Shown piece after piece: positions 8,284 through 16,875 of a DNA stretch of 64,000 nt. Positions within the stretch are counted from its first letter, which is position 1; every line of letters begins with the position of its first letter. Source of the stretch: an uncultured Alphaproteobacteria bacterium (GTDB lineage Bacteria; Pseudomonadota; Alphaproteobacteria; Caulobacterales; Parvularculaceae). The position numbers and the translations under genes were made by a program. The stretch is taken from assembly GCA_902826095.1 (NCBI GenBank), contig CADEDN010000017.1:1-64000 (forward strand), written 5' to 3'. Below the pieces are notes generated by a model. That model was not told where the DNA came from. It worked only from the letters and a program-made list of their open reading frames with translations, and did no database searches.

Positions 8284-8394
8284 GGCGGGCGCGCCTTTCT
8301 CAATGGATCTTTGCGCGCAATCTAACAAAGCGCCCGATTCCCGGCAACCTGACCGCATCAATCGTCAACCCGCCGTCAACGGCGCCACCTGCGC

Positions 8395-8541
8395 CTACTT
8401 CTCGAATTCGCAGGCGGCGAGACGCGCGAAACGCCGGACCCCTATGACAGCGGTCCAGAGGGTTTTGAGCATGCGCTCAATCTCATTGAGACTGGCGCGG
8501 CGGGGATTCTCGCGCGTCTCGACCGGAAAAGCGCGCGATGA
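8395..8541 (+). pseudogene. 3'-end remnant of the LMW phosphatase gene
   Basis: Read in frame, this segment continues the phosphatase from residue 108: L-L-L-E-F-A-G-G-E-T-R-E-T-P-D-P-Y, then a diverged ending (DSGPEGFEHALNLIETG and further) to a TGA at 8539-8541. The first part is identical in DNA to the intact gene and the rest is clearly homologous but divergent. No N-terminal half or start exists, so it cannot make a phosphatase. Its 3' part overlaps the tail of the convergent membrane-protein gene at 8483. Confidence 0.85.
8399..8445 (+). repeat. 47-bp perfect direct repeat, copy 2
   Basis: This copy is identical to 7353-7399 and lies at the left edge of the phosphatase remnant. The base before it (8398) already differs from the intact gene, while two further codons to the left remain similar. 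It marks the right border of the 1,046-bp unit that carries the oxygenase gene. Confidence 0.9.
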
Positions 8542-9406
8542 TGTGATGGGGTTGAAGCCAGTACCGGCTTGCGGCGAATGCAGTGGGGCTGTTTTCTGTG
8601 AGGACGGCTGCGTAGATCGTCGCGAGGTCTTCGCACGTATCCGGGAACGCCTGCTTTTGCGCCATCAATTCAGCCAGTCGATCGCGTCCGAGCGCGCGCT
8701 CGCCGAATGCGATCGCCTCATCGCGCGTGCCCTTTGATACTGGTCTTGTCTTGTCCGGCATAGTCCGGAACGCGAGGTCTGCGGCGCCGTAGAATTCGCT
8801 TGCGGCGTTCGAATTCAACAGGCCTTCGCCCTGCATGAACGCGGCGCACGCCTGCGGATCGACGTCCTTGAGTTTTCTGAATACGCTCTCGTAGCCCTTG
8901 GCGAGAAAATAGAGAACGTTATCGCCGGTCTCGGGCAGTTCGGCGTTCATCCGGTCGACAAAGACGCCGAGCGCCGCGCGCGCCGCCAATTTCGGATTAT
9001 TCACGGACTCGGACTCGATGAATTTTTCGACATAGGCGTCCGTGAGCGACATATCATAAGCGGTCGCGTGGTCATGAAGCATGACCGCTCGCGGGTCATC
9101 TGAGATCAGTTCACGCGCCATCACGTCGATGACGCGGGACACCTTCGTCGCTTCGATCTTATCGGATCGCTGTTCAATCACGGCGGTTCGCGCGAATTGG
9201 CGCAACTTGTCCATTTCACCAGCGAGGCGGAGCTTTTCATAACAGTCGAGGAAGAAAAGGAGAATTGCCGCAATGACCGCCAGCGCCGCCGAACCCGTTC
9301 GCCACAAGCCGCCGCGGGGCGTGAGCCCGATCAGAATGACAACGCCGATGAGGAGGAGTTTCGGCCAGCCGACCACGACCGCGAGATGAATGAATTGTCC
9401 GAGCAC
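8483..9406 (-). CDS. Hypothetical membrane protein
   Basis: This 307-aa protein has two membrane spans near the N-terminus (about residues 5-25 and 33-52) followed by a long soluble, mostly helical, region. I do not recognise the family. I chose the GTG at 9406 because GAGGGG lies 7 nt upstream; an ATG at 9481 would add 25 residues without a convincing ribosome-binding site. The last 20 or so codons are antisense to the phosphatase remnant, so the present C-terminus (SGRDARESPPR) may come from an ancestral convergent overlap. It is divergent from the lipoprotein gene at 9537. Confidence 0.6.
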   Translation of the reverse strand: MLGQFIHLAVVVGWPKLLLIGVVILIGLTPRGGLWRTGSAALAVIAAILLFFLDCYEKLRLAGEMDKLRQFARTAVIEQRSDKIEATKVSRVIDVMARELISDDPRAVMLHDHATAYDMSLTDAYVEKFIESESVNNPKLAARAALGVFVDRMNAELPETGDNVLYFLAKGYESVFRKLKDVDPQACAAFMQGEGLLNSNAASEFYGAADLAFRTMPDKTRPVSKGTRDEAIAFGERALGRDRLAELMAQKQAFPDTCEDLATIYAAVLTENSPTAFAASRYWLQPHHIIARFSGRDARESPPRQSQ

Positions 9407-9536
9407 GGCGTCACCCCTCAAAGATAATGAAGTATTGCGGGCGTTGATTGAGAAATTGCAAAAGACGTGCGCCGTTTTCACGGCTTGGTAGCCAACTCGC
9501 GGCTAGAAGCGGTTTGACCAGCAGGGAGCGGCGAAG

Positions 9537-10661
9537 ATGGCCCTGAAAATGCGCGGGAATGTCGCCTGGATCGCTGTCGCCTTCCTTGCGGCGGCGGCCG
9601 CATCCTGCGGCGGGAAGCCGCCGTCGGCAGGCGACCGGGAGCGCCGGCTGCCGGAAATCCAGCCGAACAGCCTTCATATGGAGCTGCTGTCGACGCCAGG
9701 CCGGGAAATCTCCCTCGACGCGCCCGAGATCGTCTTTCGGAACGCTCTCGGCACGCATGTCACCCAAAGATTCTACGAAGCCGATTTCGCCGAGCTTGAA
9801 CGACTTGCGGCGATCTACCGCGGCGGGATGCTCACCGGCTCGGGCATCGAGAAGCTCGGGCCGTTCTACTGGGCGTTCATTCAGGACATGATCGTTGATC
9901 GCGACGGCGTCGACAAGAAGGCGCCCGATTTGATTTCTGCATGGGCGAACCGTTACCCGATGTCGCCGACGCCCTATATCGCCACCGCCTTCATGTACGA
10001 TGAGGTCGCACGTCGGATGGAAAGCAACGGCGACGCGCCTGCGGGACGAGAACGCAAACAGCGATTCCGCGATGAAGCGCTGAGAAGTCTGACGACTCAT
10101 TGGGACCTCGTGAGAGCCGACCCTTACGCTCACGGCATGAAGATGCGGCTGATTTCCGCCGGCGCGGCCTCAGACGAAACCTGGGAAGAGGCTTTTGAAG
10201 CGGCCAAGCGCGAACATTCGCGCCGCTTCGTCATCTATTTCGAAGCGGTCAATTCCGCGCCGGGGATGAGCGACTCGCCGCTGAGCGCGGGGATCGCCGC
10301 TGAGCGGATCGCGCGCGCGCTCGCCGACACCATGGGCGAGGACGGTGACGCCGGCTACGCCCGCGTCTGGTGGTCGGCCTATAGTCGTAGTTACATCAAG
10401 TATCTGTTCGAAAACGGCTGGGTGAACTGGCCGCGAATCCGGAGCGGCTTCTACAAGATTATCGAAGACTATCCCGAGCCCTGGAATCTCAACAATTTCG
10501 CAAGGTTCAGCTGCATCGTCGGCGACGTGACGACGCTCCGCGCTCTGGCGCCGGCTGTGCGGCGGCACCCGATCGACGATGTGTGGACCTACGAACATCG
10601 CGAATATTGCTTCCTCTTCGCCGACGCGACGGCTGAAGAGATTCCGCTGGAACCGCCGTAA
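9537..10661 (+). CDS. Hypothetical secreted or lipid-anchored protein
   Basis: This 374-aa protein begins with a positively charged N-terminus, a hydrophobic stretch and a weak lipobox ending at C24 (AAASCGG). The mature part is helical and rich in aromatic residues; a PEPWNLNNFARFSC segment near residue 318 recalls proteins with repeat-like helical domains of unknown function. I do not assign a family. A GGGAG sequence precedes the ATG. It stands alone between the divergent membrane-protein gene and the convergent thpR. Confidence 0.65.
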   Translation: MALKMRGNVAWIAVAFLAAAAASCGGKPPSAGDRERRLPEIQPNSLHMELLSTPGREISLDAPEIVFRNALGTHVTQRFYEADFAELERLAAIYRGGMLTGSGIEKLGPFYWAFIQDMIVDRDGVDKKAPDLISAWANRYPMSPTPYIATAFMYDEVARRMESNGDAPAGRERKQRFRDEALRSLTTHWDLVRADPYAHGMKMRLISAGAASDETWEEAFEAAKREHSRRFVIYFEAVNSAPGMSDSPLSAGIAAERIARALADTMGEDGDAGYARVWWSAYSRSYIKYLFENGWVNWPRIRSGFYKIIEDYPEPWNLNNFARFSCIVGDVTTLRALAPAVRRHPIDDVWTYEHREYCFLFADATAEEIPLEPP

Positions 10662-10732
10662 GCGGTCATTGGCGCCTCGCCGGCGTCGAGCCTTGGGATC
10701 TGTCCGTCTTCGTGTGATTGATGCGGCGCCGT

Positions 10733-11296
10733 TCAGCCTGCGGTGGCGATCGCATGGGTTGCGTCGCTCAATCCATAGCTAGCGACGACTTCGTAATGCG
10801 CCGCCTCAGAACCCAAATGCGACTCGTAGAGATGGAACTCTCTGACCGCGAAAGGCTTGGCGGAAAATAATCCGTTCACGGCGCAAAAGCCGGCCGCGGC
10901 TTCCGGCGCGACGCCGCTGAGGTAGGCGAGCGTCACATGCGGCGTGAATTTCCGCTTGTCGAGCGCGAAGCCGGACCGGGTCAGCGCAACGTCGACTTTC
11001 GAATGCAGGCGCGTGAGCGCCGGATTGCTCTCCGCCCCGACCCACAGCGCGCGGGGCTTCCTGTCGCCGAAAAAGCCGCAGCCCTTGAGCCGCAGCTCAA
11101 AACCCGGGGCTGAAAGCGAGCCGAGCGCCGTCGCAATCTCGTTAAGGCCGTGGCGGTCGACCTCGCCGATGAACGCGAGCGTCAGGTGGAAGTTTTCATC
11201 CGGAAGCCAGCGCGCGCCGCGCATGCCGGTCTGCAGGTCAAACAGCGCGTCGATGACGTCTTCGGGGAGTGAAATCGCGACAAACAGGCGATGCAT
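10733..11296 (-). CDS. thpR: RNA 2',3'-cyclic phosphodiesterase
   Basis: This 187-aa protein of the 2H phosphoesterase superfamily has the expected length. The two HxTL motifs are H37 (HLTLAFIG) and H120 (HVTLAYLS), and the N-terminus RLFVAISLPEDV is typical of ThpR. It hydrolyses 2',3'-cyclic phosphate ends of RNA. The gene follows a DUF2147 protein gene on the same strand after a 20-nt gap and may be co-transcribed with it. Confidence 0.92.
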   Translation of the reverse strand: MHRLFVAISLPEDVIDALFDLQTGMRGARWLPDENFHLTLAFIGEVDRHGLNEIATALGSLSAPGFELRLKGCGFFGDRKPRALWVGAESNPALTRLHSKVDVALTRSGFALDKRKFTPHVTLAYLSGVAPEAAAGFCAVNGLFSAKPFAVREFHLYESHLGSEAAHYEVVASYGLSDATHAIATAG

Positions 11297-11316
11297 GGCT
11301 TCGGCTCCTCACGCAA

Positions 11317-11796
11317 CTAGCGCTCGGCGTCGATTTCGGCCTGGACGGGCGTCCAGACCATTTCGCGCGGGCAAATGAATCCAAGGCACCCGGTCGCGGC
11401 GAGCGTTCCGTCGGCGTTTTCGTCAATCTTCAATCCGTACCAGATCAATTTTCCCTTGATCAGCGATTCGTCGATCGCGGCGATCTTGCCGTCGCGATGC
11501 CGGCCGTCGCCTTTCGATTTCAGATCCCTGATGACGACGAAGCCGACGACAGGGTCGCCGCCCGGCAGGGCGGTCCGGCCGGAAGGCCCCTTCGGTTCGA
11601 TCGCCTCAAGGACGGTCGCGCAGGAAAGCGCCGGATCGTCCGAACAGGGATGAAATGCGATATTGAGCGACGCGCCGCCGGCTTCCTTTTCAAGCGACGG
11701 GCCGGTGTTGAAGGCGCCGAAAAGCGTCTCGCCGCGGGCGGGCGCGGCAGGGGCGAGGGCCGCGACGGCGCAAAGCAGGACCGCTGAAGTTCTCAT
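11317..11796 (-). CDS. DUF2147 secreted protein
   Basis: This 159-aa protein has a signal peptide (hydrophobic core, cleavage likely after APARGE) and a DUF2147-type beta-rich domain with paired cysteines (HPCSDDPALSC, CLGFICPREMVW). The function of the family is unknown; members are periplasmic. I placed the start at the ATG at 11796, which GAGG precedes. A GTG seven codons upstream is also in frame. Longer upstream reading is antisense to the SDR gene region and arginine-rich. Confidence 0.75.
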   Translation of the reverse strand: MRTSAVLLCAVAALAPAAPARGETLFGAFNTGPSLEKEAGGASLNIAFHPCSDDPALSCATVLEAIEPKGPSGRTALPGGDPVVGFVVIRDLKSKGDGRHRDGKIAAIDESLIKGKLIWYGLKIDENADGTLAATGCLGFICPREMVWTPVQAEIDAER

Positions 11797-11894
11797 CCAT
11801 CGCCTCGTCTTCACGTCAGCGCCGCCGCAGAGTATCCGTCTGCGGGCGGCGCGGCGCAATACGCCGTCGTCGGGCGAAGGATAGGCTCGACATC

Positions 11895-12767
11895 GTGAAA
11901 AAGATATTATTGCTCGGCTTCGGCTATGTCGCGCGCCGCTTCGCGCGCGGCCTTGGCGCGGGCGGGTGGCGCGTCGCCGGCACGGCGCGCAGCACGGCGA
12001 AGGCGGCCGCACTCGCCGCTGAGGGGCTCGAGCCGATCCTCTGGGACGAAAGCGGTCTCGCCGCCGACGCCTTTGACGGGACCTCGGCGATCCTCGTCTC
12101 AACGCCGCCGGACGAAGACGGTTGTCCGGCCTGCGCCGCGGCCGAATTCCCTTTGATTCAGGACGCGCGGAATTTCTCCTGGATCGGCTATCTCTCGTCG
12201 AACGGCGTTTACGGCGATCATGGCGGCGCGATTGTCGACGAGAATTCGCCGCTGCTTGCGTCCTCGCCGCGCGCGCTCAATCGCCTGTGCGCGGAAGACC
12301 AATGGCGAAATCTTGCGCGCGCGCGCCGTTTGCCGCTCGTCATCTTTCGGCTTCCGGGAATCTATGGGCCGGGCCGCTCCGCGCTCGACACGGTGCGCGA
12401 GGGTCGCGCGCAGCGGATCTTCAAGGAAGGACAAATGTTCAGCCGCGCGCATGTCGACGACATCGCCGCGGCTTTGCAGAAGAGCCTCCAACATCCGGAC
12501 GCCGGTTCCTTGTTCAATATCGCGGACGATGAACCGGCGCCGCCGCAGGACGTCATCGCCTATGCGTGCGAGCTCCTCAATGTCGCGCCGCCGCCGCTTA
12601 TTCGATTTGAGGAAGCGCAATTGTCGGACATGGCGCGGAGTTTTTACGCCGACAACAAGCGTGTTTCGAACGCGCTGATGAAGGAGCGATTGTCGGTCGC
12701 GCTGAAGTTTCCGACCTTTCGCGAAGGGTTGCGCGCGATCCTTGCTGAAGAGCGGTCGCGGGCGTGA
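11895..12767 (+). CDS. NAD(P)-dependent SDR/epimerase-like protein (YeeZ type)
   Basis: This 290-aa protein has an N-terminal Rossmann motif GFGYVARRFA (residues 8-17) and the SSNGVYGDHGG segment of extended SDRs. The usual catalytic YxxxK is not present: the corresponding stretch reads ALNRLCAEDQW. The YeeZ-like group often shows such changes, so it may bind a nucleotide without classical epimerase chemistry. The C-terminal FYADNKRVSN motif is also typical. The start is GTG at 11895. Confidence 0.85.
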   Translation: MKKILLLGFGYVARRFARGLGAGGWRVAGTARSTAKAAALAAEGLEPILWDESGLAADAFDGTSAILVSTPPDEDGCPACAAAEFPLIQDARNFSWIGYLSSNGVYGDHGGAIVDENSPLLASSPRALNRLCAEDQWRNLARARRLPLVIFRLPGIYGPGRSALDTVREGRAQRIFKEGQMFSRAHVDDIAAALQKSLQHPDAGSLFNIADDEPAPPQDVIAYACELLNVAPPPLIRFEEAQLSDMARSFYADNKRVSNALMKERLSVALKFPTFREGLRAILAEERSRA

Positions 12768-12794
12768 CCTGTCGTGATACGCGCCCTGCGGCGC

Positions 12795-13235
12795 CTACCA
12801 ATCATCTTCGCCGCGGATCGCTTCATCGGCGCGCCAGGCGTTGATGCGATCGACGACGCATTTCTTCGCGTCGCCATAGCTTGAGGTGAAAACCAGCGCC
12901 TCGCCGACGCTGACGCAATTGTCGCCGCCTTCGCCCTCGATTTTGTCAGCGAAGATCATGGTGTTGGTGTCGCAGCCGCTCTTGAAATGAAAGAACGCCC
13001 GCCCGCCATCGGCGGTCTTCGTGATCAGCACATTGTCGCGCGAATCATAGGTTTCCTGTTCGGCGGGCGAGGCGATGCAGGCTTCGCCGAGCGCGTCGCC
13101 CATGTTCGCGTCCTCATTCTCATATTCGAAAACCGGCGCCGGCGGCGGCGCTTCCGCCGGCTTTTTTTTCGGTTCCCGCGCATAAACAGACGTCGTCGCC
13201 ACGATCGCGGCGACCGCCAGCAAAGTCCGTTTCAT
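12795..13235 (-). CDS. DUF6491-like secreted protein 1
   Basis: This 146-aa protein has a signal peptide (cleavage near SVYA-RE) and a Pro/Lys-rich linker. The domain of about 100 residues contains the pattern GC...NCVSVGEALVF...KKCVVDRINAW. The spacing of the three C-terminal cysteines and the VGE/PGD-x-LxF block match the paralogue at 13345, so the two form a tandem pair. DUF6491 proteins have no known function. A periplasmic location is inferred. Confidence 0.65.
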   Translation of the reverse strand: MKRTLLAVAAIVATTSVYAREPKKKPAEAPPPAPVFEYENEDANMGDALGEACIASPAEQETYDSRDNVLITKTADGGRAFFHFKSGCDTNTMIFADKIEGEGGDNCVSVGEALVFTSSYGDAKKCVVDRINAWRADEAIRGEDDW

Positions 13236-13344
13236 TTCAGCAATGCCCTCTTGACGCCCCGCCGCGGCGGCGCATTCCCCTTGCGCACGGGCGGGCGCGC
13301 GGAATTTACGCCGACGCCGGCGGCGCCATCAAGCGGCGAACGCG

Positions 13345-13803
13345 TTAATCTTCGGAGGGTTGGTCGGCGTCTTGGCCTTCTTCGGCTTCGGCCGCGTCCG
13401 GATCCCATTTGTAGATTTCCGAAATCGCGCAGCGCGTCGTGTTCGGGAATGAAAAATCGCCAAAGGCCGAGCGGCTGAAGATCAGATAATCGCCCGGCGT
13501 GACGCAGCCGCCGGCCGGCCGGCTGTCGATCGCGACCGCTTCGGCCCATTTAAGCTCGCTGTAATTGCAGGCGCCGATCAGCGTCGCCTTGTACCAGTCA
13601 TTGACGCCCTTCTCCAGCAGCACGGCGTCGTCCTCGCCCTTGATGGTCTTGAAATTGTTGATGTTGCGGCCAAAGCAGATGCGGTCGACCTGCTCGCCTT
13701 CGCGTGCGTCCGCCGCGGTTTCCTCTTCCGCGAAAGCGGCCGCGCCGGCCGTCATAACGCCGCAGGAAAGCGCGGCCAGAAACGCCAAACCGGACCTTGT
13801 CAT
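13345..13803 (-). CDS. DUF6491-like secreted protein 2
   Basis: This 152-aa protein has a clean signal peptide (cleavage near AFA-EE). Its core contains ICFGRNINNFKTIKGEDDAV, which resembles the DUF6491 start, then AC...GCVTPGDYLIFS...RCAISEIYKWD. The tail is acidic. It is paralogous to the gene at 12795 and lies 110 nt upstream of it on the same strand. Its start is divergent from ahcY across a 187-nt gap that contains the palindrome at 13900-13919. Confidence 0.7.
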   Translation of the reverse strand: MTRSGLAFLAALSCGVMTAGAAAFAEEETAADAREGEQVDRICFGRNINNFKTIKGEDDAVLLEKGVNDWYKATLIGACNYSELKWAEAVAIDSRPAGGCVTPGDYLIFSRSAFGDFSFPNTTRCAISEIYKWDPDAAEAEEGQDADQPSED

Positions 13804-13899
13804 GGATCACCTGTCATTTGCGCCCTCGAGCCCCGGGGCGAGGCCGATTTCGGCCTCAATTATGGACGGAACAAGGCAGACCGTCCTCCCGAGGGTGCG

Positions 13900-13919
13900 A
13901 TATAAAGAAATCTTTATAT
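13900..13919. promoter_or_regulatory. Palindromic operator upstream of ahcY
   Basis: ATATAAAGA (13900-13908) and TCTTTATAT (13911-13919) form a perfect 9-bp inverted repeat around AA. It is strikingly AT-rich for this genome and lies 71 nt before the ahcY start. ArsR-family regulators of S-adenosylhomocysteine/methionine metabolism (SahR type) bind palindromes of this general type upstream of ahcY in Proteobacteria. The link to SahR is inference. Confidence 0.6.
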
Positions 13920-13990
13920 GTCCCTTGGCGGAATGAAGGCTGATTGCTATAAGCCCGCCCGACCCATCAACCGGACAAGGAACGACCGTC

Positions 13991-15397
13991 ATGAACGCGC
14001 CCGCCCATCACGACTATTTCGTCAAGGACATGAAGCTCGCCGACTGGGGCCGAACCGAGATCGAGATCGCTGAGACCGAAATGCCGGGCCTGATGGCGAC
14101 GCGGGCGGAATTCGGCAAGTCGCAGCCCCTGAAAGGCGCGCGCATCGCCGGCTCGCTGCACATGACGATCCAGACGGCCGTGCTGATCGAAACCCTGCAG
14201 CATCTTGGCGCGAATGTGCGCTGGGCCTCGTGCAACATCTATTCGACGCAGGACCACGCCGCCGCGGCGATCGCGGCTGCCGGCACGCCGGTCTTCGCGT
14301 TCAAGGGCGAGAGCCTTGAGGAATACTGGGACCTTTGCGACAAGATCTTCGATTTCCCGAATGGCGAAACCGCCAACATGATCCTCGACGACGGCGGCGA
14401 CGCGACCTTGCTCGTCCTCCTCGGCGCCGATGCGGAAAAAGATCCCTCGCTGCTGGCCAAACCCGTAAATGACGAGGAGCGCGCGCTCTATGACACGATC
14501 AAGCGCCGCCTCGCCAAGCAGCCGGGTTTTTACTCAAAGACCAAAGCCAGCATCAAAGGCGTCACCGAAGAAACGACGACCGGCGTTCTGAGGCTCTATC
14601 AGCGCCAGAAGAAGGGGACGCTCCCGTTCCCGGCGATCAATGTCAACGACTCAGTGACGAAGTCGAAATTCGACAACAAATATGGCTGCAAGGAATCGCT
14701 CGTCGACGGCATTCGCCGCGGCACTGACACGATGATGGCGGGGAAAGTCGCCGTCGTCTGCGGTTACGGCGATGTCGGCAAAGGCTCGGCTGCCTCGCTT
14801 AAAGGCGCCGGCGCGCGCGTCCTCGTGACCGAGATCGACCCGATCTGCGCGCTGCAGGCGGCGATGGACGGCTTTGAAGTCGTGACGATGGAGGAAGCCG
14901 CGCCAAGGGCCGACATCGTCATCACCGCGACCGGCAACAAGGACGTTTTGACCGTCGATCACATGCGCGCGCTCAAGGACATGGCGATCGTCGGCAATAT
15001 CGGCCATTTCGACAATGAGATTCAGGTCGACGGCCTCAAGAACTTCAAATGGAAGAACATCAAGGATCAGGTCGACATGATCCACTTCCCCGACGGCAAG
15101 CGGATGATCCTGTTGAGCCAGGGGCGCCTCCTCAATCTCGGCAACGCCACCGGCCATCCCTCCTTCGTGATGTCGGCGTCCTTCACCAACCAGACGCTGG
15201 CGCAGATCGAGCTTTGGACCAAGGGCGATCAGTACAAGAACGAAGTCTATGTGCTGCCCAAACACCTCGACGAGAAAGTCGCGGCGCTCCACCTCGCCAA
15301 GGTCGGGGCCTCCCTCACCAGGCTATCGCAAGAGCAGGCCGCCTATATCGGCGTCGACGTCAAAGGTCCGTACAAGGCGGACCACTATCGGTATTGA
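13991..15397 (+). CDS. ahcY: Adenosylhomocysteinase
   Basis: This full-length 468-aa enzyme reversibly hydrolyses S-adenosylhomocysteine to adenosine and homocysteine, keeping the methylation cycle running. Seen are the substrate-binding [16 protein letters not shown], the NAD-binding [10 protein letters not shown], the [13 protein letters not shown] segment and the conserved C-terminus ending YKADHYRY. The alphaproteobacterial/eukaryote-like insertion is present ([10 protein letters not shown] and following). AAGGA precedes the ATG. The AT-rich palindrome at 13900-13919 probably controls it. A REP-like element follows the gene. Confidence 0.97.
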   Translation: MNAPAHHDYFVKDMKLADWGRTEIEIAETEMPGLMATRAEFGKSQPLKGARIAGSLHMTIQTAVLIETLQHLGANVRWASCNIYSTQDHAAAAIAAAGTPVFAFKGESLEEYWDLCDKIFDFPNGETANMILDDGGDATLLVLLGADAEKDPSLLAKPVNDEERALYDTIKRRLAKQPGFYSKTKASIKGVTEETTTGVLRLYQRQKKGTLPFPAINVNDSVTKSKFDNKYGCKESLVDGIRRGTDTMMAGKVAVVCGYGDVGKGSAASLKGAGARVLVTEIDPICALQAAMDGFEVVTMEEAAPRADIVITATGNKDVLTVDHMRALKDMAIVGNIGHFDNEIQVDGLKNFKWKNIKDQVDMIHFPDGKRMILLSQGRLLNLGNATGHPSFVMSASFTNQTLAQIELWTKGDQYKNEVYVLPKHLDEKVAALHLAKVGASLTRLSQEQAAYIGVDVKGPYKADHYRY

Positions 15398-15407
15398 TGC
15401 AATTGTC

Positions 15408-15507
15408 GTCACGGACGCCGCGCCGCGGCGATCCGGGACCCCATGCGGCCGCGATCCGCACCCTCGCGGGATCCCGGATAAATCGCTTCGCGATTTTCCG
15501 GGATGAC
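15408..15507. repeat. REP-like palindromic element, copy 2
   Basis: This is a second copy of the element at 400-506 with the same block order: GTCACGGAC, GATCCGGGACCCC, CGCGGGATCCCGGATAA, ATCGCTTCGCGAT, TTTCCGGGATGAC. It begins 10 nt after the ahcY stop and may serve as its 3' end, although there is no U-tract. Confidence 0.7.
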
Positions 15508-15689
15508 GCCATGGCCATGCCGCGCCGCACAATGCACTGCTCAGTGTTCAGATTGTCGCGCGCCCTCATTATTGCTAGACTGCCGCCCGCAGAGGGCGCC
15601 GGAACGGCAAAGACCAGTTTCGCGTAGCATTCCCAATCGTTCCGGCCATCCGAAAGCGACAAGCGCTTTCGGCATATGGGAGGAGCGCG

Positions 15690-16268
15690 ATGTTTTTCAG
15701 AATGATCTTCGGCCTGCCGGGCGCGGCGTTCGTGACCGGGTTTTTGTTCGTCGCGATGGCGTGGATGATCCGGCAGGACGCGCAGATCGGTCCCCAGATC
15801 GACCCGCCGAAAATCGAAATAACGGCGAAATTGGAACCGAAGCCGCCCAAAGTAACGCCGATCCCGCCTCAGTCCATCGATCCGCCGCCGCCGATCGAGA
15901 TTGAGCCTTCGCCGCCCTCGCCGAATCCAGGCGACAATTTCCTAGTGGAGCCGGTTCCGACGCCAGGGCCTGGAGGAAGAAGTACGATCTTCCCAAGCGC
16001 AATGCAGCCGACCGTGCGCATTCCGCCGCCCTATCCCGACAATTGCCGCGCGCGCGGCGCTGAGGGCGTCGTCATCGTCGAATTCGACGTGACGGCGGAA
16101 GGCGAAGTCGTCAATCCGCGCATCGTCACTTCGGCGAACGACTGCCTCGACCGCACGGTGCTCAACACGATCCAGAAATGGAAATATCAGCCCAAGCAGG
16201 ACGGCAACGGCCGCCCCGTCATGCAGCGCGGCGTCAGGGAGTTCTTCAATTTTCAGCTGACGGAGTGA
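15690..16268 (+). CDS. TonB-like energy transducer protein 1
   Basis: This 192-aa protein has one N-terminal membrane span (residues about 8-27), a Pro-rich periplasmic linker (35-95) and a TonB C-terminal domain (about 108-192) with YPDNCRARGAEG, EFDVTAEGEV and WKYQPK. C119 and C152 could form a disulfide. No exbB/exbD genes are nearby. A GGGAGGAG sequence precedes the ATG at 15690. It is followed directly by a second gene of the same kind. Confidence 0.85.
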   Translation: MFFRMIFGLPGAAFVTGFLFVAMAWMIRQDAQIGPQIDPPKIEITAKLEPKPPKVTPIPPQSIDPPPPIEIEPSPPSPNPGDNFLVEPVPTPGPGGRSTIFPSAMQPTVRIPPPYPDNCRARGAEGVVIVEFDVTAEGEVVNPRIVTSANDCLDRTVLNTIQKWKYQPKQDGNGRPVMQRGVREFFNFQLTE

Positions 16269-16277
16269 TTGCGCGCG

Positions 16278-16868
16278 ATGGACGGCAACCGGCGACTCTT
16301 ACTCTCGTTTGCGCTCGCGTTCGTCGTGACCGTGGTCGCGTTCGTTAATGTGCATGGCGTGTTTGAACGGGAATCCAGAGTTACCAACGGCATTGTCGAG
16401 GTGAGCGATCCTCCTGACGGCGTTTGCGTCGAATGTCTTGAGCCGCCCGTTCCGTGCGTCGATTGCGGATGGCTGCAAAAGCCGGAAGTTGAAATTGCTC
16501 CGCAACCGCTGGATATCTTCCCGCCGACTTCGCAGCTGATCCTCGAGCCGCCGAGCCGGGACATCGAAGTTCCGGAAATAGAAATCGCGCAACGTACGTT
16601 AGGCCGCACGACCGGCCTTCAGAGGCCCGAGTATCCTCAATCCTGTCGCGATAGAGGCGTGTCGGGCCGCGTCCTGTTGGAATTCGATGTCACGCCGGAG
16701 GGGAACGTCGCCAACGCGCGGATCATTGAATCCTCTGATGACTGCTTCGACGCCGCCGCGCTGCGTATGATCGCCGGATGGCGCTATCCATCGTCGACGG
16801 ACGATCAGGGTCGCCCGACTTGGCGGCGCGGCGTGCGCGAGATAATCCGATATGAACTGGTGGAGTAA
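16278..16868 (+). CDS. TonB-like protein 2 with CxxC-x6-CxxC linker
   Basis: This 196-aa protein has a membrane anchor (about residues 7-26), a periplasmic linker and a TonB C-terminal domain (about 115-196: RPEYPQSCRDRG, EFDVTPEGNV, GWRYPS, with C123 and C156). Unusually, the linker contains C50-V-E-C53 and C60-V-D-C63, a four-cysteine arrangement that could bind a metal or form two disulfides. I chose the ATG at 16278; a TTG at 16269 directly after the preceding stop is also in frame. It probably arose by tandem duplication with the gene at 15690 and shares its transcript. Confidence 0.8.
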   Translation: MDGNRRLLLSFALAFVVTVVAFVNVHGVFERESRVTNGIVEVSDPPDGVCVECLEPPVPCVDCGWLQKPEVEIAPQPLDIFPPTSQLILEPPSRDIEVPEIEIAQRTLGRTTGLQRPEYPQSCRDRGVSGRVLLEFDVTPEGNVANARIIESSDDCFDAAALRMIAGWRYPSSTDDQGRPTWRRGVREIIRYELVE

Positions 16869-16875
16869 ACCGAAT

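Noticed and set aside
13804-13990. SAH or SAM riboswitch in the ahcY leader
   Set aside because: I could not build the conserved riboswitch helices; the only clear structures are the AT-rich palindrome and a GAGGCCGA/TCGGCCTC hairpin (13840-13857).
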